A stretch of DNA of 64,000 nt from Clostridiales bacterium (GTDB lineage Bacteria > Bacillota > Clostridia > Lachnospirales > Lachnospiraceae). The notes under the pieces were generated by a model. That model had not been told where the DNA came from and ran no database searches. It saw only the letters and a list, made by a program, of their open reading frames with translations. Positions 1-6,962 of the stretch are shown in pieces (the first letter of the stretch is position 1; the number at the start of each line of letters is the position of its first letter). The stretch is taken from the NCBI GenBank assembly GCA_012839295.1, contig DUNO01000020.1, positions 39,296-103,295 of the forward strand, read 5' to 3'. The position numbers were made by a program, and so were the translations under genes.

Positions 1-709
1 CAATTTTCGCAAGGTCAATCAACAGGTCGTTGCTGCTTAACTCAACGGAAGGAACAAGATCCAGGGAATTCTCCAGGAATAGGTTATGGAGAAATATGCT
101 GGTAGTGGAACGCTTGTCAAGCATCAGGATTGGGTATTGCTGAAGCTCCGACAGGGTAACAGGGCGGTCAGCCAGCGGATAGGCTTCCGGATTGGCAATA
201 AAGATATCACGGAATTCCTTCACCGGTATAATCTGCATCATATTGTTCAATGCTGAATTCGGGGAATTGGTCACAATCACGTCCACCTCGCCCAGCTCCA
301 ACAGCTTGGCACACTGCAGGGAGGTGCCGTTGGTCACCTTGATATGAATATTTGGGTATTTTTTGTGGAAATTATTTAAATAAGGTACAAGATAATACCG
401 GCAGATCGTATCGCTGGCAGCCAGCCTTAATTGGATGCCGCTTTTCGGGTCAGCGCAGAGCTGGTTCTCGCCGCGGCTGATCAGGTTAATGGCAGGCTCC
501 ACATGCTTTAGGAGCAGCTCGCCTTCCTTGGTGAGTGCGACCCGTTTGGTGCTGCGGATAAACAGGGTTTGGTTCAGACGTTTTTCCAGGGTTTTAATGG
601 ATTGGCTTACGGCTGACTGGGAAATAAACAGGGCGTCGGCCGCGTCGGAAAAGCTGAGGCTTTTGGCAACATGATAGAATACTTTATATAATTCATAATT
701 AATGTCCAT
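1..709 (-). CDS. LysR-family transcriptional regulator (3' end outside window)
   Basis: Reading down from an ATG at 709 the protein starts MDINYELYKVFYHVAKS and shows the N-terminal LysR winged helix (SDAADALFISQSAVSQSIKT), followed by the linker helix and the first part of the substrate-binding domain (LRLAASDTICRYYLVPYL). This is the classic LysR arrangement. The reading frame runs off the left edge after about 236 residues of a usual 290-300, so the effector domain is incomplete. The start is fixed by AAAGGAG just upstream. It is divergent from purL, but nothing in the sequence ties it to purine synthesis. LysR proteins usually regulate a neighbouring divergent gene and themselves; the inducer cannot be inferred. 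Confidence 0.9.
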   Translation of the reverse strand, partial: MDINYELYKVFYHVAKSLSFSDAADALFISQSAVSQSIKTLEKRLNQTLFIRSTKRVALTKEGELLLKHVEPAINLISRGENQLCADPKSGIQLRLAASDTICRYYLVPYLNNFHKKYPNIHIKVTNGTSLQCAKLLELGEVDVIVTNSPNSALNNMMQIIPVKEFRDIFIANPEAYPLADRPVTLSELQQYPILMLDKRSTTSIFLHNLFLENSLDLVPSVELSSNDLLIDLAKI

Positions 710-770
710 TTGGTGCTCCTTTCGTTCTATTGGTTCTTAATATATGATTCTTAAATGGATTGCTAAATGA

Positions 771-788
771 CTGCGAAATAGTTCGCAG
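771..788. promoter_or_regulatory. inverted repeat in the lysR-purL divergent region
   Basis: CTGCGAA, four bases, TTCGCAG: a perfect 7-base inverted repeat about 60 bases upstream of the LysR start. It is a candidate operator for that regulator. The assignment rests only on position and symmetry. Confidence 0.35.
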
Positions 789-886
789 GTGCTTCCTAAA
801 TAATGTCCGATTATTTCCCTTAGCTTGAAAAGTATGATAGGGATATCTATTAGTAAACCTAATAAAAAGCTTTATATATATTAATT

Positions 887-914
887 TTGATTATAAGACA
901 AATTATGCTATAAT
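887..914 (+). promoter_or_regulatory. promoter of purL
   Basis: TTGATT at 887-892 and TATAAT at 909-914 are separated by 16 bases, and the -10 is extended by TG at 906-907. It is a strong vegetative-type promoter giving a leader of roughly 125 bases before the purL start at 1046. Confidence 0.75.
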
Positions 915-987
915 GCAAGCAGTAACGCTGATCAGGAAGGTGGGCTCCTGTGTCGAAGTGCCGCCCAATCCGCGGGCGTGGGGCAGA

Positions 988-1040
988 AGAGAGGGAAAAC
1001 TCTCTAAAAAAGGAGGAGAAATCCTCCACAAAAAGGAGGA
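988..1040 (+). promoter_or_regulatory. purL leader with SD / anti-SD / SD arrangement
   Basis: A hairpin AGAGAG (988-993) with CTCTCT (1000-1005) is followed by GGAGGA (1012-1017), TCCTCC (1022-1027) and a second GGAGGA (1035-1040). The last is the real ribosome binding site of purL. TCCTCC can pair either with the upstream copy, closing a GAAA tetraloop, or with the true site across a 7-base loop. The two pairings exclude each other, so the leader could gate translation. No known purine riboswitch core is recognisable. Confidence 0.5.
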
Positions 1041-1045
1041 TTCGT

Positions 1046-4000
1046 ATGGGCAGTGTAAAAAGAATCTATGTAGAAAAGAAAGCGCCATATGCTGTCAGGG
1101 CAAAGGAATTAAAAGCAGAGCTCCGCAGCTATTTGGGAATGAAAGGACTGGAATCCGTGCGGGTTCTGGTTCGTTATGATATAGAGAATTTGACAGAGGA
1201 TACCTACCAAAAATCACTTGGCACTGTGTTCTCAGAGCCTCCGTTGGATATCCTGTATGAAGAGGAATTTGATGCCGGAGCAGGGGATAAGATCTTCACT
1301 GTAGAATACCTCCCGGGCCAGTTCGACCAGAGGGCTGATTCCGCAGAGCAGTGCGTTAAGCTGTTAAATGAGAAGGAAGAGCCAATCATCCGCTCTGCTA
1401 CCACGTATGTATTATCAGGAGCAATTCCAGAAGAGGATTTTGATAAAATCAAGGGCTACTGCATTAATCCGGTAGATTCCCGCAAGGCCGGTGAAGCAAA
1501 GCCGGTAACCCTGGTAACGGAGTTCGAGGATCCGGAGGATGTGATCCTTTTGGAAGGCTTCCAGACTATGGCCGAGCCTGAGCTAAAGGAGCTTTATGCT
1601 TCCTTTAACCTTGCCATGACCTTTCAGGATTTCCAGTTCATCCAGGCATATTATTACGGAGAAGAGAAGCGGGACCCATCCATGACTGAGATCCGTGTCC
1701 TTGATACCTATTGGTCCGACCATTGCCGCCATACCACCTTCTTAACAGAGCTAAAGGACATCCGGTTTGAGGAGGGTTATTATACAGAGCCTATCAAAGC
1801 GGCCTATAACAGTTATGTAGAAGAACGGACAAAGCTGTACAAGGACAGGAATGACAAATACATTTCCCTTATGGACATTGCCCTCCTGGCAATGAAGAAA
1901 TTAAAAGCCGACGGTAAATTAGAGGATATGGAGGTCTCTGACGAGATCAACGCCTGCTCCATCATTGTGCCCGTTGAAATCGACGGAATGACGGAGGAAT
2001 GGCTGGTATTCTTTAAGAATGAAACCCACAACCATCCAACGGAGATTGAGCCCTTCGGCGGTGCGGCAACCTGCCTTGGCGGAGCGATCCGGGATCCCCT
2101 GTCCGGCCGGGGCTATGTATACCAGGCCATGAGGGTGACCGGTGCGGCAGACCCTACGGTGCCTGTAAAGGACACCATGAAGGGCAAGCTTGCCCAGAGA
2201 AAGATCTGTACCGGTGCAGCAGCCGGCTACAGCTCCTACGGCAACCAGATCGGACTTGCTACGGGATTGGTTGACGAGATATACCATCCAAACTATGTGG
2301 CAAAGAGGATGGAAATCGGTGCTGTTATGGGTGCGGCCCCAAGAAAGAATGTAATCCGGGAGAACTCCGACCCGGGCGATATCATCATATTAATGGGCGG
2401 CAGGACCGGACGTGACGGCTGCGGCGGTGCAACCGGCTCCTCCAAGAGCCATACCACGGAATCCATCCATACCTGCGGTGCTGAGGTCCAAAAGGGAAAT
2501 GCCCCGACAGAACGTAAATTACAGAGGCTGTTCCGCAGGGAAGAAGTAAGTAAATTAATTAAGAAATGCAATGACTTTGGTGCGGGCGGCGTATCCGTAG
2601 CAATCGGTGAGCTGGCTGCCGGACTAAAGATTGACTTAGACAGCGTACCTAAAAAATATGCAGGCCTTGACGGTACAGAACTGGCAATCTCTGAATCCCA
2701 GGAGAGGATGGCTGTTGTCGTTGATCCGAGAGATGCCCATAAGCTGCTGGCATTTGCAGAGGAAGAAAACCTGGAGGCGGTGGTAGTAGCCGAGGTTACG
2801 GAAGACCCAAGGCTTGTAATGACCTGGAGAGGCAAGGAAATCGTAAATGTATCCAGAGCCTTCCTCGATACAAATGGTGCCCATCAGGAAGCGAAGGCAG
2901 TTGTTACAATGCCGGAGAAGGACCATAATTATATGAAGACAGGCTACCTTGGCCTGGATGTTTGTGAGGCATCAGCCGATGTAAAGGAGACCTGGTTAAA
3001 GAACCTTTCCGCCCTTAATGTATGCTCCAAGAAGGGCTTGGTTGAGATGTTTGACAGCTCCATCGGTGCCGGCACTATAACCATGCCATATGGCGGAAAA
3101 TATCAGTTATCGCCAATCCAGACCATGACGGCGAAGCTTCCGGTATTAGAGGGAACCTGTGATACGGTGACCATGATGAGTTATGGGTTTGACCCGTATC
3201 TGTCAAGCTGGTCTCCCTTCCATGGTTCTGTATATGCAGTTATCTCTTCTGTTGCGAAAATTGTGGCAGCGGGCGGTGACCATAGCAGAATCCGTTTCAC
3301 CTTCCAGGAATTCTTCCGCAGGCTTGGCAATGATCCAAAGCGCTGGGGAGAGCCGCTGGTAGCCTTGCTCGGGGCATATGATGCACAGATTAAGCTGGGT
3401 CTTCCATCCATCGGCGGCAAGGACAGTATGTCTGGCAGCTTTAATGATATTGACGTTCCTCCTACCCTGGTATCCTTTGCGGTGGATATCGCTAAGACAG
3501 GGGACGTAATAGCAACTGATTTAAAGAAGGCTGGAAATGTATTAGTTAAATTTGATATCAAGAAGGATGCATATGATCTTCCAATTTATGAGCAAGTGAT
3601 GAATATCTATGGAAAGATCACAAATATTATGAGAAAAGGCCAGATAAGCTCCGCCTTTGCAATCGGCTTCGGCGGTGTTGCAGAAGCGGTATCCAAGATG
3701 GCTTTTGGTAATAAATTAGGTGTTAAGCTTGACGGTAAGCTATCCAGGGAAAGCTTATTCCTGCCCGGATATGGATCCATTATTGTGGAGATGAGCCAGG
3801 AAGCAGCCCAGGAGCTTAACAACGAGGGATTTGCAGCAGAGGAATACTGTATCATCGGTACAGTAACAGAAAAGCAGGAATTCCAGTATGGTGAAATGGT
3901 AGTCACCATGGAGGAAGCCCTGGCAGCCTGGACAGGAACCCTGGAAAAGGTATATCCAACCAATTCAGGCGTGGAAGAACAGAAGCTTGAAACAAAGCTC

Positions 4001-4840
4001 TATGATGTCAAGAAGCTCTATGTTGCAAAGCACAGGGTGGCAAAGCCAAAGGTATTTATACCTGTTTTCCCCGGCACTAACTGTGAATACGATTCCTTGA
4101 AAGCCTTTCAGGCTGCCGGTGCCGAAGTAGAAACGATAGTTTTCAAAAATTTGACGGCGGACAATATAGCAGAATCTGTGGGGGCCTTTGCAGGGGCAAT
4201 AAAGGGGGCACAGATTCTGATGTTCCCCGGTGGCTTCTCAGCAGGAGATGAGCCGGACGGCTCCGGTAAGTTCATAGCTACCGCCTTCCGTAATGAAAGG
4301 ATTAAGGAAGCGGTGGGCGAGCTTTTAAATGTGCGGGACGGCCTTGTACTGGGTATCTGTAACGGTTTCCAGGCATTAATCAAGCTGGGTCTGGTACCCT
4401 ACGGAGAGATCACGCCCCAAAGTCAAGATTCCCCGACACTTGCAATGAACAATATCGGGCGCCATATCAGCAAGTCCGTCTATACAAAGGTTGTTACAAA
4501 TAAATCTCCATGGTTAATGAAGGCAGAGCTTGGCGGAGTTTATTCCATCCCCGCATCCCATGGGGAAGGACGCTTTGTTGCCAGCGAGGAGTGGATTAAG
4601 AAGTTGTTTGAGAATGGACAGGTAGCTACCCAGTATGTGGATCTGAGCGGTAACCCTACCATGGAGGAAGACTTCAACCCGAACGGATCCTATTATGCGA
4701 TCGAGGGGATTACCAGCCCGGATGGAAGAGTGCTTGGTAAGATGGCTCATTCGGAAAGACGGGGGAGTTCGGTGGCGGTTAATATAACCGGGGAGCAGAA
4801 TCAGTATATTTTTGAATCTGGTGTGGCTTATTTTAAATAA
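1046..4840 (+). CDS. purL: phosphoribosylformylglycinamidine synthase, single-chain
   Basis: The enzyme converts FGAR, glutamine and ATP to FGAM in step four of purine biosynthesis, in the cytoplasm. The chain of 1264 residues joins an N-terminal PurS-like region, two AIRS-type ATP-binding halves (NETHNHPTEIEPFGGAATC in the first) and a C-terminal glutamine amidotransferase. The amidotransferase carries the nucleophile in GICNGFQAL (Cys about 1105) and the SHGEGRF motif. Single-chain PurL is typical of Proteobacteria and of many Lachnospiraceae, in contrast to the split PurSQL of Bacillus. Longer in-frame starts exist, but ATG 1046 has AAAAGGAGGA five bases upstream and the residues before it look like translated leader. 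No other pur gene lies beside it. Confidence 0.97.
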   Translation: MGSVKRIYVEKKAPYAVRAKELKAELRSYLGMKGLESVRVLVRYDIENLTEDTYQKSLGTVFSEPPLDILYEEEFDAGAGDKIFTVEYLPGQFDQRADSAEQCVKLLNEKEEPIIRSATTYVLSGAIPEEDFDKIKGYCINPVDSRKAGEAKPVTLVTEFEDPEDVILLEGFQTMAEPELKELYASFNLAMTFQDFQFIQAYYYGEEKRDPSMTEIRVLDTYWSDHCRHTTFLTELKDIRFEEGYYTEPIKAAYNSYVEERTKLYKDRNDKYISLMDIALLAMKKLKADGKLEDMEVSDEINACSIIVPVEIDGMTEEWLVFFKNETHNHPTEIEPFGGAATCLGGAIRDPLSGRGYVYQAMRVTGAADPTVPVKDTMKGKLAQRKICTGAAAGYSSYGNQIGLATGLVDEIYHPNYVAKRMEIGAVMGAAPRKNVIRENSDPGDIIILMGGRTGRDGCGGATGSSKSHTTESIHTCGAEVQKGNAPTERKLQRLFRREEVSKLIKKCNDFGAGGVSVAIGELAAGLKIDLDSVPKKYAGLDGTELAISESQERMAVVVDPRDAHKLLAFAEEENLEAVVVAEVTEDPRLVMTWRGKEIVNVSRAFLDTNGAHQEAKAVVTMPEKDHNYMKTGYLGLDVCEASADVKETWLKNLSALNVCSKKGLVEMFDSSIGAGTITMPYGGKYQLSPIQTMTAKLPVLEGTCDTVTMMSYGFDPYLSSWSPFHGSVYAVISSVAKIVAAGGDHSRIRFTFQEFFRRLGNDPKRWGEPLVALLGAYDAQIKLGLPSIGGKDSMSGSFNDIDVPPTLVSFAVDIAKTGDVIATDLKKAGNVLVKFDIKKDAYDLPIYEQVMNIYGKITNIMRKGQISSAFAIGFGGVAEAVSKMAFGNKLGVKLDGKLSRESLFLPGYGSIIVEMSQEAAQELNNEGFAAEEYCIIGTVTEKQEFQYGEMVVTMEEALAAWTGTLEKVYPTNSGVEEQKLETKLYDVKKLYVAKHRVAKPKVFIPVFPGTNCEYDSLKAFQAAGAEVETIVFKNLTADNIAESVGAFAGAIKGAQILMFPGGFSAGDEPDGSGKFIATAFRNERIKEAVGELLNVRDGLVLGICNGFQALIKLGLVPYGEITPQSQDSPTLAMNNIGRHISKSVYTKVVTNKSPWLMKAELGGVYSIPASHGEGRFVASEEWIKKLFENGQVATQYVDLSGNPTMEEDFNPNGSYYAIEGITSPDGRVLGKMAHSERRGSSVAVNITGEQNQYIFESGVAYFK

Positions 4841-4893
4841 TAGGACGAAGGCAACTTTATTGGCTTAAGGCGATAGGATTGCGGTCATCAATA

Positions 4894-4937
4894 AATTATC
4901 CCGATATAAGGATTGGCGTCCTTATATCGGGATAATT
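4894..4937. terminator. 19-bp perfect inverted repeat after purL
   Basis: Arms 4894-4912 and 4919-4937 are perfectly complementary over 19 bases with a six-base loop. No U-tract follows on either strand, so intrinsic termination is uncertain. It may act as a 3' mRNA-end hairpin for purL. Confidence 0.5.
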
Positions 4938-5045
4938 GGTTAGAGGTCATTTTATTATTTCGCCATATGTTGCTTTGGAACAAATTCAATTTTTAATGTC
5001 ATATCCATTCCCTCAGCAAGTCTTTGCAGGAGGGGCAAGGGTTGG

Positions 5046-5190
5046 ATTACTGTTTCCGTTTTCCAGCTTACTGATATTGGGGACGGTGCCCTTGAAGTTG
5101 TCCGGCATTATAATTCATTGGATATCAGGAACAGCATGCTTGGTACTGCCTGGAGAATTAATTGTGACAGCTTTATTTCCGTTGATACTT
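5046..5190 (+). pseudogene. remnant of an Rhs-type repeat protein
   Basis: One frame reads GDGALEVVRHYNSLDIRNS and then MLGTAWRINCDSFIS. This resembles the conserved block near the start of Rhs/WapA-type wall or toxin-delivery proteins (RTYNSLD..G.fG.GW.fNYd). Only about 45 residues remain, with no start, no YD repeats and no toxin tip. It runs into the oppositely oriented transposase remnant. Identification is by motif only and the fragment is not expected to make a functional protein. Confidence 0.5.
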
Positions 5191-5502
5191 ATATTTCTCG
5201 TTCTGGCGGATTTCATAAAACCATTCCTTTAGTCGGTGGGCAGTTCTCAGATCATCATTATAAAGTAACATCAGATCGCAAGCCTTCTTGTTTTCCTCAT
5301 TTAGCTTATATATCTTGTCAGTATCAGCTTCCGACTTCTCTTGTAATACCTTCGCAAATTCGGAGGCATTTTCTTTTGGAGCCGTTTTCTTACGTTTTTA
5401 ATCGTCCAAGTAACTTCTGTCTGGCAGGATGTCAAGAATATGGTAATTCTTAGCATCTACCAGAATGCACTGGAACTTTCCCGCGTCTTTATTTTCCTTT
5501 AA
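5173..5502 (-). pseudogene. ISL3-type transposase remnant
   Basis: On the minus strand KFQCILVDAKNYHILDILPD resembles the region around the first catalytic Asp of ISL3 transposases. After a stop codon the same frame continues with LMLLYNDDLRTAHRLKEWFY, a late-domain signature of that family. The core between them is missing, so this is an internally deleted, stop-interrupted fossil. No terminal inverted repeats were recognised. Its 3' end abuts the Rhs-type remnant near 5180. Confidence 0.6.
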
Positions 5503-5558
5503 AATTAAAATCAAGATTTTAGTTCATAATAATATAAAAAAGAGTGAATAAAAGCAAA

Positions 5559-5586
5559 TTTACTTTTGCTTTTGATTTGGTACAAT
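5559..5586 (+). promoter_or_regulatory. promoter of the glycyl-radical operon
   Basis: TTTACT (5559-5564), 16 bases, TACAAT (5581-5586), with TG at 5578-5579 making an extended -10. It lies about 130 bases before the sugar-binding lipoprotein gene and is the only good promoter seen ahead of the operon. Confidence 0.6.
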
Positions 5587-5592
5587 ATATAT

Positions 5593-5625
5593 AACAAATG
5601 AACAAAGAATAAAAGTTCATTCGTT
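5593..5625. promoter_or_regulatory. inverted repeat just downstream of the operon promoter
   Basis: AACAAATGAAC (5593-5603) and GTTCATTCGTT (5615-5625) match in inverted orientation at 10 of 11 positions, across 11 bases. The position, just past the -10, suits an operator or an early-transcript hairpin. The binding protein is unknown. Confidence 0.45.
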
Positions 5626-5719
5626 GTAAATTATGCATAATTACATAGGGGTAAGTTATTTATTAATGGTTTTTGTAAAATGTTGTACTACAAATTCTTA
5701 AGTGTAAGAGGAGGAAAAT

Positions 5720-6841
5720 ATGAAGGTATTTAGAAGATTTTTAAGTTGCTTATTGGTGTTAGCCATGGCAATGACGATGTTTACAGGTTGCAGCCAAAAA
5801 AATAACAGCAGTAACAATAAGGATACCCAGGAGAGTGCAACGGATGTTGCAAAAGACGCAATAACGCAAGCAGCCGATGCAGCAGGAAAAGATAAAAAAG
5901 TAACTATCGGATGGGCTATGGCATATTTTGATCATCCCGTATATCAGCTTTTAATGGAAGGTGCGCAGGATGTGGCAGATAGTCTTGATAATTGCGAGCT
6001 GATCTTTGCTGACGGCAAGAATGATGCGACGACTCAGGCCTCACAGATTGACACATTTATTGCGCAGAAAGTGGATGCCATTATTTTAACGGCGGCAGTA
6101 TCTGATCCCATGCTCCCATCCATCAAGAAAATAAATGATGTTGGAATTCCATTGATCATTGTAGACCGCCGTATTCTGTCCCAGGGTCAGGATGTGACAT
6201 GGGAATGTTATGTAACCTGGGACATGGTTCTTTCAGGAACACAGGGTGCGGAACAGACAATTGAAGCACTTGGTGGTGCAGGAAATGCAAAAGGTAAAGT
6301 TGTAGTTGTGGAAGGAACAGCCGGTGCTGGTTCTACTATTGACCGCGGCGGTGCATATTATTCCAAACTGGAAGAAGAACCCGGAATCGAAGTGATTTAT
6401 AAAGTAGACGGTGATTTTGACAGAATCAAAGGAATGGAAGTTACAGAGACGATTTTACAAAGATATCCCAATAAGGGTGATTTTGATGTGATCTATTACA
6501 TGAATGATGAGATGGCACTGGGCGGACTTCAGGCTATAGAAGCAGCCGGAAGACTTGGAGAGTTCCAGATCATTAGTGTAGATGGTGAGAAAGAAGCCCT
6601 GGATGCCGTCCGTGATGGAAAGATTAATTATGAAGTTATGTTCAAACCTGATGAACAGGCAGTAGCGGTAGATATTGCTTATAAACTTGCACTGGGTCAG
6701 GAAGTAGATTATTCCAATATCGAATATAAAGGAACTAAGATTGAACGGACAACAACAGATGACGGCTTCACCTGGATGAGACCAACCTGCTATAAAATAG
6801 ACAGTACAAACTGCAACGAACCTGAATTCCAGGGATGGTAA
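5720..6841 (+). CDS. CUT2-type sugar ABC transporter substrate-binding lipoprotein
   Basis: The protein is 373 residues. It opens with a lipoprotein signal peptide (MKVFRRFLSCLLVLAMAMTM, lipobox FTGC, Cys24), a short Ser/Asn/Lys linker, and a periplasmic-binding-protein fold of the ribose/LacI type (VTIGWAMAYFDHPVYQLLME, IDTFIAQKVDAIILTAA, IISVDGEKEALDAVRDGKIN). It should bind a small sugar or polyol outside the membrane and deliver it to the ATPase and permeases encoded at 10510-14052. It is the first gene after the promoter. The 121 bases to the radical enzyme gene can form a GGCTGT/ACAGCC hairpin, which may protect a separate message for the binding protein. The ligand cannot be read from the sequence. 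Confidence 0.9.
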   Translation: MKVFRRFLSCLLVLAMAMTMFTGCSQKNNSSNNKDTQESATDVAKDAITQAADAAGKDKKVTIGWAMAYFDHPVYQLLMEGAQDVADSLDNCELIFADGKNDATTQASQIDTFIAQKVDAIILTAAVSDPMLPSIKKINDVGIPLIIVDRRILSQGQDVTWECYVTWDMVLSGTQGAEQTIEALGGAGNAKGKVVVVEGTAGAGSTIDRGGAYYSKLEEEPGIEVIYKVDGDFDRIKGMEVTETILQRYPNKGDFDVIYYMNDEMALGGLQAIEAAGRLGEFQIISVDGEKEALDAVRDGKINYEVMFKPDEQAVAVDIAYKLALGQEVDYSNIEYKGTKIERTTTDDGFTWMRPTCYKIDSTNCNEPEFQGW

Positions 6842-6962
6842 GATAAATTGTAAAAATGACATAACTGTTACAGTAAGGGGCTGTGGTAAAAGCTATTCTT
6901 CCTTTTCGGAATTACGAATTGCCTTTATTAACAGCCTCTACTAAAAGAGGAGGTATAAAGGA

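Noticed and set aside
921..1045. Purine riboswitch before purL
   Set aside because: The conserved three-way junction core is not recognisable; only the short SD-type hairpins are seen.
913..1179. Open frame starting at 913 in the purL leader
   Set aside because: It starts inside the -10 element and has no ribosome site; it is overlapped by purL in another frame.
4936..5453. Two plus-strand frames as intact genes
   Set aside because: They are pieces of the Rhs-type remnant and antisense of the ISL3 remnant, without starts or ribosome sites.
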